DNA from: SHZI01 sp964371995 | GTDB taxonomy: Bacteria > Pseudomonadota > Gammaproteobacteria > Steroidobacterales > GCA-2729495 | Direction of reading: 5' to 3' | NCBI GenBank assembly: GCA_964371995.1 | Contig: CAYJPG010000006.1 | Location: 1 to 64,000, forward strand | DNA length: 64,000 bases | Shown here: piece by piece, positions 24,555-32,511 of the stretch | Position numbering within the stretch: position 1 is the stretch's first letter | Layout of the letters: each line of letters starts with the position of its first letter | Notes under the pieces: generated by a model | What the model saw: only the letters and a program-made list of their open reading frames with translations | Told to the model about the DNA's origin: nothing | Databases searched by the model: none | Position numbers and translations under genes: made by a program

Positions 24555-25334
24555 TTGGGCAACAAACTCAAGAAAGGCGACTACGAAGACCATCTCGCGC
24601 CGCTGCAGCTGGAGCTGAACAAGCTCATGCGCTGGCTGCGGCATACCGGAAAGCGGATGGTCGTTCTGCTTGAGGGCCGCGATACCGCGGGTAAAGGCGG
24701 CACCATCAACGCGCTTGCCGAATCCCTGAATACCCGCCAGGTGCGGATCGTCGCGCTGAGTACGCCGACCGAACGGGAACGCACAGAGTGGTACTTCCAG
24801 CGCTACGTCCCGCATCTGCCCGCGGCCGGCGAACTCGTGCTCTTCGATCGCAGCTGGTACAACCGGGCCGGCGTGGAAAAGGTGATGGGTTTTTGTACCG
24901 CCACCGAGTATCGCGAATTTCTCCGCCAGGCGCCGCTGTTTGAAAAGATGCTGGTCGACGACGGCATCCTGCTCTTCAAGTACTGGCTGGCCGTGGATCA
25001 GAAGTACCAGGAAGAGCGCTTTGCCGAGCGGGCGACCGATCCGCTCAAGCGCTGGAAACTGTCACCCATCGACCTCAAGTCGCGCACGCTCTACACGGAA
25101 TACGGCAGGGCCCGCGACGCGATGTTCCGGGCCACGCACCGCAGACATGCCCCGTGGTTTGCCGTCGACTTCAATGATCAGCGCCGCGGTCGCCTGAACC
25201 TGATCCGTCACCTGCTCGACCATGTGCCCGACAGCCTGGTGCCAGTGCAGCAGGTGAAACTGCCCCCGTTGCGCGGCAAGCCGGGCAAAGAGCGATTCAC
25301 GGGCCCGGTGCGGCCGATACGGAACCGCTACTAG
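24555..25334 (+). CDS. ppk2: Polyphosphate kinase 2 (PPK2 family)
   Basis: 259 residues, normal length for a one-domain PPK2. Walker A 'EGRDTAGKGGTI' (about 41-52), 'STPTERERTEWYFQRY' and Walker B/lid region 'DRSWYNRAGVEKVMGF' are diagnostic. The enzyme uses polyphosphate to phosphorylate nucleotides (GDP, ADP or AMP depending on class). The start is TTG, the second in a row on this strand, with no strong ribosome-binding site. The class cannot be told by eye. Confidence 0.9.
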   Translation: MGNKLKKGDYEDHLAPLQLELNKLMRWLRHTGKRMVVLLEGRDTAGKGGTINALAESLNTRQVRIVALSTPTERERTEWYFQRYVPHLPAAGELVLFDRSWYNRAGVEKVMGFCTATEYREFLRQAPLFEKMLVDDGILLFKYWLAVDQKYQEERFAERATDPLKRWKLSPIDLKSRTLYTEYGRARDAMFRATHRRHAPWFAVDFNDQRRGRLNLIRHLLDHVPDSLVPVQQVKLPPLRGKPGKERFTGPVRPIRNRY

Positions 25335-25351
25335 CAGCCTGACACGGGCCT

Positions 25352-25376
25352 CCGGGTCGGAGCGGCTCCTACCCGG
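25352..25376. terminator. Hairpin between convergent ppk2 and comM (no T tract)
   Basis: CCGGGT (25352-25357) pairs with ACCCGG (25371-25376), and GGAG with CTCC inside it, a stable 10-bp interrupted stem between two converging genes. It overlaps the comM stop. There is no T-rich tail, so it is only a possible two-way terminator. Confidence 0.35.
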
Positions 25377-26895
25377 CGATCAGGCCGTCGCCTTTGCCGC
25401 GATCGGCGCGCAGGCTGAGTGCCTCAGCGAAGTGTGCGCGGCTGATGGCCTCATCGCCAGAAAGATCGGCCAAGGTACGTGCGACACGGCGGGCGCTGTC
25501 GAGCGCCCGGGCAGAGAGCGCGAAGCGGTTGCCGGCCATCTCGAGCAGTGCCTGAGCATCGGCTTGCAGATGACAGTGATCGCGCAGGCCCGCCGCATCC
25601 AGCCGGGCATTCAATACACCGGCACGCGACAGTTGTCTCTCGACAGCCGCCAGCACCCGGCTGCGCACGACAGCGGAACATTCGGCACCGGCCGGCGAAG
25701 CACCGGACAGCTGATCACCGAGCCCCGCCCGGCTGACGCTGACCACCAGATCAACACGGTCGAGCAACGGGCCGGAGACTTTCAGCTGGTAGCGCCGCAC
25801 CTGTTCCGGCGTGCAGCGACAGGCTTCGCTCTGATCGCCGGCAAAACCGCAGGGACAGGGGTTCATCGCGGCGACCAATTGAAACGCGGCCGGATATTCA
25901 ACCGTGCGCAGCGCGCGGGCAATGGTCACCTGACCAGTCCCCAGCGGTTCGCGCAAAGCTTCGAGCACTGGACGTGAAAACTCCGGCAGTTCATCAAGAA
26001 ACAGCACGCCGTGATGGGCCAGGGAAATCTCGCCGGGGCGCGGATTGCCACCACCGCCAACCATCGCTGCGGCTGATGCAGTGTGATGTGGCGAACGAAA
26101 CGGCCGCCGCCTGAAAGTCGTAATACCGCCGGCCAGCGAATGGACCGCAGCCGACTCAAGCGCCTCGCATTCACTCATCTCGGGCAGCAGGCCTGGCAAG
26201 CGTCGGGCGAGCATGGTCTTGCCGGTCCCTGGCGGACCGGTGAACAGCAGATGGTGTCCGCCGGCCGCCGCCACTTCCAGGGCATGGCGCGCCTGCGCCT
26301 GACCGCGTACGTCAGCGAGATCTTCAGTACAAAGCGGGCTCGCTGACACAGCGACCGGCGCTGCCACCGGCGCGCGCAATTCACCGCTGCCGTTCAGGTA
26401 GCGAACCACGTCGACCAGCTGATCGGCCAGAGCGATGCCTGCACCACCGAGCAGGGCCGCTTCACTTTCAGCCGCCGACGGCACAACGGCCAACCGGCCA
26501 CTGCGCCGCGCGGCCAGCAGCGCCGGCAAGAGACCGGGTACCCGGCGCAGTGCGCCGGAAAGCGCCAGCTCGCCATGAAACTCGATGCCGGCCAGACGCT
26601 CGGGACGTACCTGGCCGGAGGCTGCGAGAACAGCGATCGCCGTGGCCAGATCGAAACCGCTGCCACCCTTGGGGAGGTCAGCCGGTGCAAGGTTAACGAT
26701 GATCCGCCCGTCCGGAAATTCGAGTCCCGACTGGCTGATCGCCGCCCTCACCCGGTCGCGGCTCTCGCGTACCGCGGTTTCGATCAGGCCGATGATGGTG
26801 AACTGCGGCAGGCCGCCGCCCACATGCGCTTCGACCACCACCTCTGGCGCCTTGAGCCCAAGCTGGGCGCGGGTCAGCGTGGTGGCAAGGCGCAT
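25369..26895 (-). CDS. comM: YifB/ComM family AAA+ ATPase
   Basis: 508 residues, full length. N-terminal Lon-protease-like domain without a catalytic site (1-170), then Mg-chelatase-type AAA+ module with Walker A 'GPPGTGKTMLARRLPGLLP' and Walker B 'VLFLDELPEF', and a C-terminal helical domain. ComM is a hexameric helicase that promotes branch migration during natural transformation. It follows ubiK in the same direction with a 24-base gap. No competence gene is beside it, so transformation ability is not shown here. Confidence 0.9.
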   Translation of the reverse strand: MRLATTLTRAQLGLKAPEVVVEAHVGGGLPQFTIIGLIETAVRESRDRVRAAISQSGLEFPDGRIIVNLAPADLPKGGSGFDLATAIAVLAASGQVRPERLAGIEFHGELALSGALRRVPGLLPALLAARRSGRLAVVPSAAESEAALLGGAGIALADQLVDVVRYLNGSGELRAPVAAPVAVSASPLCTEDLADVRGQAQARHALEVAAAGGHHLLFTGPPGTGKTMLARRLPGLLPEMSECEALESAAVHSLAGGITTFRRRPFRSPHHTASAAAMVGGGGNPRPGEISLAHHGVLFLDELPEFSRPVLEALREPLGTGQVTIARALRTVEYPAAFQLVAAMNPCPCGFAGDQSEACRCTPEQVRRYQLKVSGPLLDRVDLVVSVSRAGLGDQLSGASPAGAECSAVVRSRVLAAVERQLSRAGVLNARLDAAGLRDHCHLQADAQALLEMAGNRFALSARALDSARRVARTLADLSGDEAISRAHFAEALSLRADRGKGDGLIAG

Positions 26896-26919
26896 CGCAG
26901 GGACGCAGCCGCCGTCTGC

Positions 26920-27174
26920 TCAGCCGTTGCTGCCAGTCCGCCGCGACTCGATGGCCTCGAGTTGCGCCTCCAGCGCGCTGAGCTTGTCGCGGGTGCGCTC
27001 CAGCACCTTGCGCTGCACGTCGAACTCCTCGCGGGTAACGAGGTTGAGCTTTTCAAAGGTACTGGCCAGCAGCGCCTGGAAGTTCCGCTCCAGGTCAGCC
27101 TGCACCACGCGCATGCTGCCGGGCACGTTCGCCGCCAGCTTGCGGGCCAGATCTTCGATGAATTTCGCATCCAT
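26920..27174 (-). CDS. ubiK: Ubiquinone biosynthesis accessory factor UbiK (YqiC)
   Basis: 84 residues. Helical N-terminus ('FIEDLARKLAANVPGSMRVVQADLE') and a C-terminal coiled coil ('LVTREEFDVQRKVLERTR...LEAQLEAIE'), the typical UbiK/BMFP layout. It helps the Ubi enzyme complex in aerobic ubiquinone synthesis. AGAGGA lies before the ATG. Longer frames upstream are rejected because only this start gives the normal family length. Confidence 0.85.
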   Translation of the reverse strand: MDAKFIEDLARKLAANVPGSMRVVQADLERNFQALLASTFEKLNLVTREEFDVQRKVLERTRDKLSALEAQLEAIESRRTGSNG

Positions 27175-27226
27175 TGAGCAAGTCCTCTGAACGGCGCTCC
27201 ATAAAGCGCCAGGCGCTGCTGCCGGC

Positions 27227-27277
27227 TGCACCAGCATGAGGCAACGCCCTTGTCTGAATAAGCGCAAAGCCTTGCGC
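27227..27277. promoter_or_regulatory. Two candidate NtrC-type enhancer sites
   Basis: TGCACCAGCATGAGGCA at 27227-27243 resembles the NtrC consensus TGCACCA-N3-TGGTGCA with two mismatches. A perfect 6-bp palindrome GCGCAA-N4-TTGCGC lies at 27262-27277. They are about 88 and 53 bases upstream of the predicted sigma-54 start, suitable for an enhancer-bound activator. Confidence 0.4.
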
Positions 27278-27296
27278 CAAGCGGCCTCCGCATGAC

Positions 27297-27312
27297 TGGC
27301 ACGGATCGTGCT
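27297..27312 (+). promoter_or_regulatory. Sigma-54 promoter of glnK-amtB
   Basis: TGGCACGGATCGTGCT: the -24 GG (27298-27299) and -12 GC (27310-27311) are separated by exactly 10 bases, and the flanks match the consensus TGGCACG-N4-TTGCW except for one base. Expected start about 27322, about 100 bases before glnK. Agrees with nitrogen control of the genes. Confidence 0.65.
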
Positions 27313-27424
27313 TAGTCGTGCTGTCAGCTGGCGGAGATCGTGCCAGCCCCACCGAAACCGCACAAGCGGCGAATGACAGCAAAACAGCCGCTATAGATGA
27401 CTTGACACGCAAGGACCCGATTTC

Positions 27425-27763
27425 ATGAAACTCATCACCGCGATCATCAAGCCATTCAAGCTCGACGATGTACGTCAGGCCGTCGTCGACATGGGCGTAC
27501 ACGGCGTGACGGTCACCGAGGTCAAGGGCTATGGCCGGCAGCGCGGACACACCGAGCTCTACCGCGGCGCCGAGTATGTCGTCGATTTCCTGCCGAAGAC
27601 CAAGCTCGAGCTCGCGGTTTCCGATGACATCGCCGAACAGGTTATCGAAGCAATCGTCAACGTCGCCCGCACCGGAAAGATCGGTGACGGCAAGATCTTC
27701 GTCACCCAGCTCGACGAAGTCATCCGCATCCGTACCGGCGAAACAGGCAGCGAAGCTGTCTGA
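27425..27763 (+). CDS. glnK: Nitrogen regulatory protein P-II (GlnK)
   Basis: 112 residues, exactly the family length. The T-loop 'RGAEYVVDFLPKTK' contains Tyr51, the uridylylation site, and 'VARTGKIGDGKIFV' is the second PROSITE P-II region. The trimer senses 2-oxoglutarate and ATP/ADP and blocks AmtB. Adjacent upstream of amtB, which marks it as GlnK type. AAGGA ribosome-binding site; sigma-54 promoter upstream. Confidence 0.95.
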   Translation: MKLITAIIKPFKLDDVRQAVVDMGVHGVTVTEVKGYGRQRGHTELYRGAEYVVDFLPKTKLELAVSDDIAEQVIEAIVNVARTGKIGDGKIFVTQLDEVIRIRTGETGSEAV

Positions 27764-27799
27764 GCAATCCCCCGGAAGAATCGAGCAGGAGAACAGACC

Positions 27800-29221
27800 G
27801 TGATACAGAACAAGACCCCCGCCAGCCGCCCGCGCCGGATGGCTTTTTGCTCAGCTGCAGCGCTGCTGATGCCCCTGATGCTGATCGCCGGCAGTGCGCT
27901 GGGTGCTGATGCACCAGTGCCAGATAAAGGCGATACCGTCTGGGTGCTGCTGTCGACCATCCTGGTCGTACTCATGACCATCCCCGGCCTTGCGCTCTTT
28001 TACGGTGGAATGGTGCGTTCGAAAAACGTCCTGTCGGTGTTCATGCAGGTCTTCATGACCTTCTGCCTGATCGCACTGCTGTGGGCAATCTATGGTTACA
28101 GCCTGGCATTCAGCGGCAACGGCGTGTTCATCGGCGGTCTTGACCGGCTGTTCATGCAGGGCATCACCGTTGACTCGTTGGCAGCGACCTTTTCCAAAGG
28201 CGTGTACATCCCCGAATTGGCCTACTTTGCCTTTCAGCTCACCTTCGCCTGCATCACCCCTTGCCTGATCGTCGGCGCCTTCGCCGAGCGCATGAAGTTT
28301 TCTGCCGTGCTGCTGTTCGTGGTGGTCTGGTTCACCTTCGCCTACCTGCCCATCGCACACATGGTCTGGTTCTGGGCCGGTCCTGATGCCTATACAGATC
28401 CCGCTGCCGGAACGGCGGCCGGCGAAGCGGCCGGTTTCCTGTTCCAGAAGGGCGCCCTGGATTTCGCCGGCGGTACCGTCGTGCACATGAATGCGGGCAT
28501 CGCCGGACTGGTCGGCTGCCTGTTCGTCGGCAAGCGGGTGGGCTACGGGCGGGTAGCCATGCCGCCGCACAATCTGCCGATGGTCATGATCGGCACCTCG
28601 TTGCTGTGGGTCGGCTGGTTCGGTTTCAACGCCGGTTCGAATCTTGAAGCCAATGGCCTGGCCGCGCAGGTGATCGTCAACACGGTCCTGGCCACCGCCG
28701 CAGCGGCGCTGGTATGGTCCTTTGCTGAATGGGTGCACCGCGGCACGCCGACCGTACTCGGCGCCGCATCCGGCGCCGTTGCCGGACTCGTGGCGGTCAC
28801 GCCTGCCTGTGGCTGGGTCGGACCGATGGGCGCGATCTGCATCGGCTTCGTCGCCGGCCTGGTCTGCCTGTTCGGCGTGACCCGGCTCAAGGCGATATTC
28901 GGCTACGACGACTCACTCGACGTCTTCGGCGTGCACGGCATCGGCGGCATCGTCGGCGCACTGCTGACTGCCGTTTTCTGCGCTCCGGCGCTGGGCGGCA
29001 CCGGCGTATACGACTACGTCGTCAATGCCACGGCCGATTATTCCATCACCGCACAGCTGACTGCCCAGCTGTGGGCGGTCGGTACCACGATCCTCTGGTC
29101 CGGCGTGGTTTCGGTAGCCGGTTTTGCGCTCATCGACAAGACCATTGGCCTCCGCGTCAGCGAAGACCAGGAGCGGGCGGGTCTGGATACCTGCTCGCAC
29201 GGTGAGAGCGCCTATACCTGA
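27800..29221 (+). CDS. amtB: Ammonium transporter AmtB
   Basis: 473 residues from a GTG start with AGGAGA upstream. Signal peptide (about 12-35), then eleven membrane helices. The twin-histidine pore is in 'GGTVVHMNAGIAGL' and 'LDVFGVHGIGGIVGAL', and the selectivity region in 'FYGGMVRSKN'. It conducts ammonium across the inner membrane and is gated by GlnK, encoded 36 bases upstream. Both should be transcribed from the sigma-54 promoter at 27297. Confidence 0.95.
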   Translation: MIQNKTPASRPRRMAFCSAAALLMPLMLIAGSALGADAPVPDKGDTVWVLLSTILVVLMTIPGLALFYGGMVRSKNVLSVFMQVFMTFCLIALLWAIYGYSLAFSGNGVFIGGLDRLFMQGITVDSLAATFSKGVYIPELAYFAFQLTFACITPCLIVGAFAERMKFSAVLLFVVVWFTFAYLPIAHMVWFWAGPDAYTDPAAGTAAGEAAGFLFQKGALDFAGGTVVHMNAGIAGLVGCLFVGKRVGYGRVAMPPHNLPMVMIGTSLLWVGWFGFNAGSNLEANGLAAQVIVNTVLATAAAALVWSFAEWVHRGTPTVLGAASGAVAGLVAVTPACGWVGPMGAICIGFVAGLVCLFGVTRLKAIFGYDDSLDVFGVHGIGGIVGALLTAVFCAPALGGTGVYDYVVNATADYSITAQLTAQLWAVGTTILWSGVVSVAGFALIDKTIGLRVSEDQERAGLDTCSHGESAYT

Positions 29222-29323
29222 GCGTGAACTGTGTCTGATTTTCCGGGGCCTTCCTGATGGCATAATCGCGGTCATGCGGGCGGTATCGCTACGGCCCCGG
29301 CGTCTTTCACAGAGGTCCCGAAC

Positions 29324-29821
29324 ATGCAGCGCCTGATTACCGCCAGCGGCTTGTCCGTCCTCGTTCTCGCATCTGCCCTGGTTGTGACACCTGCGCTCGG
29401 CCAGCAGGCCACGGTCTACAAGTGGGTTGACGACCAGGGCGTTCCACACTACAGCGACCAGCCGCCGGCAAATGCCGCATCTGAAGCGCTGCCGATCCGT
29501 TATCGCCGGACTGACAAGAGCACGGTACAGGCGCGGGCCAAAGCCAATGAGACACCGGAAGACGCTGCGAACCCGCGCGAGGAGCAGCAGGACGCTGACG
29601 CTACTGCTGCCGACGCTGCAACGACCGATCGCGAGAAGAACCTGGCGCAACGGGCCGCGACCTGCAAAAAGGCGCAGGAGCGTGTGGCAAACTACAGTCA
29701 GGCCCAGAAGCTCTACAAACCCGGTCCGAACGGCGACCGTGTCTACCTGACCGATGAGGAACTCGATGCCGAGCGCGCAGATGCTCAACGGGTCATGGAA
29801 GAATGGTGCAGCGAGGAATAG
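29324..29821 (+). CDS. DUF4124 domain secreted protein
   Basis: 165 residues. Signal peptide (1-26), then a short DUF4124 domain with the typical 'ATVYKWVDDQGVPHYSDQPP' start, a charged Ala/Asp/Glu-rich linker (65-105), and a C-terminal helical part 'YLTDEELDAERADAQRVMEEWC'. DUF4124 proteins are common in gammaproteobacterial envelopes and have no firm function. AGAGG precedes the start; the downstream histidine kinase overlaps its 3' end. Confidence 0.85.
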   Translation: MQRLITASGLSVLVLASALVVTPALGQQATVYKWVDDQGVPHYSDQPPANAASEALPIRYRRTDKSTVQARAKANETPEDAANPREEQQDADATAADAATTDREKNLAQRAATCKKAQERVANYSQAQKLYKPGPNGDRVYLTDEELDAERADAQRVMEEWCSEE

Positions 29822-30884
29822 CACGGGTTCTGACGGCTTCGAAATCCCGAATCTCTGCTCCCCGCTCGCCGTCTTTGGCGTCGTACTCGCATCACAACTG
29901 CTGGCCCTGCTGCTGACACTGGCCGGCCAACCCGGCTGGTGGGCGTTCTACAGCCATCTTGCACAGACTGCCCTGCTGCTGCTCTGGACCGGGCTGCTCA
30001 GCGCAGCATCGCTGTGCCGCTTGCGCGGCTGGCTGACGCGCTTTCCCGTCCCTGAAGGCAGCGTCATTACCTTTCTGGTGGTCATGGCTTGCGTCGCCGC
30101 CGTCTCGGAATCGGCATTCTGGCTGGGCAGGATTCTCGGCACCGGTCCTGAAACCGGTGGCGGCTGGTTCCCGACCGACCATCTGGGCTTCCTGACCCGG
30201 AACCTCGCCATCGGCATGCTGGTGACTGCGCCCGTGCTGCGCTACTTCTATGTCTCCCAGCAATGGCAGCGCAATGTCCGCCGCGAAGCCGAGTCGCGGC
30301 TCAATGCGCTGCAGGCGCGGATTCGCCCACACTTTCTCTTCAACAGCATGAACACCATTGCCGCGCTGACCCGCAGCAACCCGCTGGCAGCCGAACAGGC
30401 CGTCGAGGATCTGGCCGATCTGTTCCGGGCCTCGCTGCGGGATGGCCGACAACTGATCCCGCTGCGCGAAGAACTCGAGATCGCCCGCGTCTACGAACGC
30501 ATGGAGCAGCACCGGCTGGGCGAACGCCTGCAGGTGGACTGGCAGCTGGGTCCGTTGCCGGAAGATACGGCCATTCCCGGGCTCACCATCCAGCCGCTGC
30601 TGGAAAACGCGATCTACCACGGCATCGAGCCGATGCCGCAACCTGGCCGCATCCAGGTGTCGGGCGAATCCACCGGCGGCATGGTGCGCATCAGCGTCAG
30701 CAACCCGCTGCCGCCCGCGGTGCTCGCGGCACGACAGGGCAACCGCATCGCACTCGACAACATCCGCGAACGGCTGGAACTCGCCTTTGGCGTGCGCGGG
30801 GTGCTCTCGGTGACCGATACGGTGCCGGGCATGTTCACCGTCACCATCGAGTTTCCGGCCGATCGTCAGGCACTGCCCGCATGA
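29781..30884 (+). CDS. algZ: AlgZ/FimS-like (LytS type) sensor histidine kinase
   Basis: About 367 residues; the start is uncertain (in-frame ATG at 29754, 29766 or 29781, all overlapping the DUF4124 gene). Four to five membrane helices in the first 165 residues, then a LytS-type kinase domain: 'ALQARIRPHFLFNSMNTI' holds the phospho-His, and the ATPase part has 'LTIQPLLENAIYHGIEP'. It lacks a periplasmic sensor domain, as AlgZ does. It overlaps algR by ATGA, so it pairs with it. AlgZR controls alginate and type IV pili in Pseudomonas; targets here are unknown. Confidence 0.85.
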   Translation: MLNGSWKNGAARNSTGSDGFEIPNLCSPLAVFGVVLASQLLALLLTLAGQPGWWAFYSHLAQTALLLLWTGLLSAASLCRLRGWLTRFPVPEGSVITFLVVMACVAAVSESAFWLGRILGTGPETGGGWFPTDHLGFLTRNLAIGMLVTAPVLRYFYVSQQWQRNVRREAESRLNALQARIRPHFLFNSMNTIAALTRSNPLAAEQAVEDLADLFRASLRDGRQLIPLREELEIARVYERMEQHRLGERLQVDWQLGPLPEDTAIPGLTIQPLLENAIYHGIEPMPQPGRIQVSGESTGGMVRISVSNPLPPAVLAARQGNRIALDNIRERLELAFGVRGVLSVTDTVPGMFTVTIEFPADRQALPA

Positions 30885-31639
30885 GCGGCGCGACCACAGG
30901 TGTATTGATCGTCGATGACGAGCCGCCGGCGCGCAGCCGTCTGCGGCAGTTGCTGGCGGAAATCCCCGGTTTCAGCGTGGTCGGCGAGGCCAGTCACGGC
31001 GAGGAGGCCTTGCAGGTGGCCAATGAACTGCACCCCGACATCGTGCTGCTGGATATCCGCATGCCTGGACTCGATGGCCTGCAGGTGGCCGGCCACATGG
31101 CGAACTGGGCGCAGAAGCCGGCGATCATCTTCACCACAGCCTATGACGAATATGCGATCCAGGCCTTCGACGCACAGGCGATCGGCTACCTCCTGAAACC
31201 GGTGCGCCGCGAGCGCCTGCAGCAGACGCTGGCCCATGCGGCGCGCATCAGCCGCATGCAACTGGCCGAGCTGCCGGGTTTGCTGCCGCGCACACAGATC
31301 TGCGCCCAGCGCGGCCGCGCCCTGCAGATGATCCCTATCGAAGACATACACTGCTTTCAGGCCGACCAGAAATACGTAACGGCGTATTACGCGGGTGGCG
31401 AAGCACTCCTCGATGAACCCCTGAAGAATCTTGAAAACGAGTTTGGCGAACGCTTTCTGCGCATACACCGCAATGCCCTGGTGGCCGTCGAATACATGGA
31501 CAGCCTCGAACAGGAAGACAACGGTGCGTGGCAGGTACGGCTCAAGGCCGGCTTGCCGCCACTGGCCGTGAGTCGCCGCCATGTCGGCGAGGTCAAGCGA
31601 CGGTTGCGGGCCGGCCGGAGTTCCAGCACTCCCGTATAA
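30881..31639 (+). CDS. algR: AlgR-like LytTR response regulator
   Basis: 252 residues. Receiver domain 1-120 with acidic pair at 12-13 and phospho-Asp58 in 'DIVLLDIRMPGLDG'; LytTR DNA-binding domain about 140-245 ('PIEDIHCFQADQKYVTAYYAG', 'FLRIHRNALVAVEYM'). It is coupled to the sensor kinase by an ATGA overlap. Longer in-frame extension upstream lies in the kinase gene and is not used. The TATAAT for fnr overlaps its last codons. Confidence 0.88.
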   Translation: MSGATTGVLIVDDEPPARSRLRQLLAEIPGFSVVGEASHGEEALQVANELHPDIVLLDIRMPGLDGLQVAGHMANWAQKPAIIFTTAYDEYAIQAFDAQAIGYLLKPVRRERLQQTLAHAARISRMQLAELPGLLPRTQICAQRGRALQMIPIEDIHCFQADQKYVTAYYAGGEALLDEPLKNLENEFGERFLRIHRNALVAVEYMDSLEQEDNGAWQVRLKAGLPPLAVSRRHVGEVKRRLRAGRSSSTPV

Positions 31640-31640
31640 T
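31635..31640 (+). promoter_or_regulatory. Perfect -10 (TATAAT) directly before fnr
   Basis: TATAAT at 31635-31640 overlaps the algR stop codon. Transcription would start about 31647, at or one base before the fnr ATG (31648), so the mRNA may be leaderless. No good -35 is visible at the right distance. Confidence 0.4.
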
Positions 31641-31647
31641 CGACCAC

Positions 31648-32487
31648 ATGCCGTGGTCCGGAAAAAAAGACAACTCGGGTAGCAAAGGCGCGAAAAACGC
31701 CCGGTCAGCCGAAGCAGCGACTCCGATCAAGGCGGGTCCGGCGCGGCCGCGTTGCGGTACCTGCATCTTGCGGCCGCACTGCCTGCCCGCCGGTCTGGCG
31801 CCCGAGGCACTGCGCAGATTCGAGAATATCGTTCAGCACTCGGCCACCCTGGCACCGGGCGAACACCTGTTTCGCGTCGGCGACAAATTCCATTCCTTGT
31901 ACGCCGTGCGTACCGGATGCCTCAAAACCTGTGCCGTGGATCCAAACGGGCGGGAGCACGTGATCAATTTTCATTTTGTCGGCGAGCTTATCGGTATCGA
32001 TGCGATCTTCCCGGAGCAGCATTTTTCAGACGCCATTGCGCTGGTGGAAAGCTCGGTCTGTCATCTGCCCTATCGCGCCATCAGCCAGCTGGCACGTGAG
32101 ATTCCGGACCTGCAGCTCCAGATCCTGCGCGGACTCAGCCGTCACGTGTTCAGCATGACCAGTATCTCCGGCGACTTCACTGCCGAGGAACGGCTCGCTG
32201 CCTTCCTCGTCATGGTCGGTGCCCGGCATCGACTCGCCGGCGGTGTCTCGACTGAACTGCAACTGGCAATGTCGCGTCAGGACATCGCCAACTATCTGCG
32301 CCTCGCGACCGAGACGGTCAGCCGCATACTCGCGCGCTTTCAGAAAAGCGGGCTGTTGCGCGCCAATCGCCGGCAGATCACGCTGCTGAACCCGGAGGGT
32401 CTGTACGCAATCGCCGAGTGCATGAACCCCTACTCCAGATGCGGAATCAATCGCCACCGCCCGGAATCAGGCACCACCCGTCGCTGA
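31648..32487 (+). CDS. fnr: Fnr/Anr-type oxygen-sensing transcriptional regulator
   Basis: 279 residues. The N-terminal cysteine motif C36-x2-C39-x5-C45 plus C138 (in 'ESSVCHLPY') matches the four ligands of the O2-labile [4Fe-4S] cluster of E. coli Fnr. A beta-roll follows, then the dimerisation helix and the DNA-recognition helix 'SRQDIANYLRLATETVSRILARFQ'. It switches gene expression on oxygen loss. The N-terminal 35 residues are a Lys/Ala-rich extension. No ribosome-binding site precedes the ATG; see the TATAAT at 31635. Confidence 0.9.
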   Translation: MPWSGKKDNSGSKGAKNARSAEAATPIKAGPARPRCGTCILRPHCLPAGLAPEALRRFENIVQHSATLAPGEHLFRVGDKFHSLYAVRTGCLKTCAVDPNGREHVINFHFVGELIGIDAIFPEQHFSDAIALVESSVCHLPYRAISQLAREIPDLQLQILRGLSRHVFSMTSISGDFTAEERLAAFLVMVGARHRLAGGVSTELQLAMSRQDIANYLRLATETVSRILARFQKSGLLRANRRQITLLNPEGLYAIAECMNPYSRCGINRHRPESGTTRR

Positions 32488-32511
32488 AGCAGACGCGGTC
32501 AGGAGAAAGAC

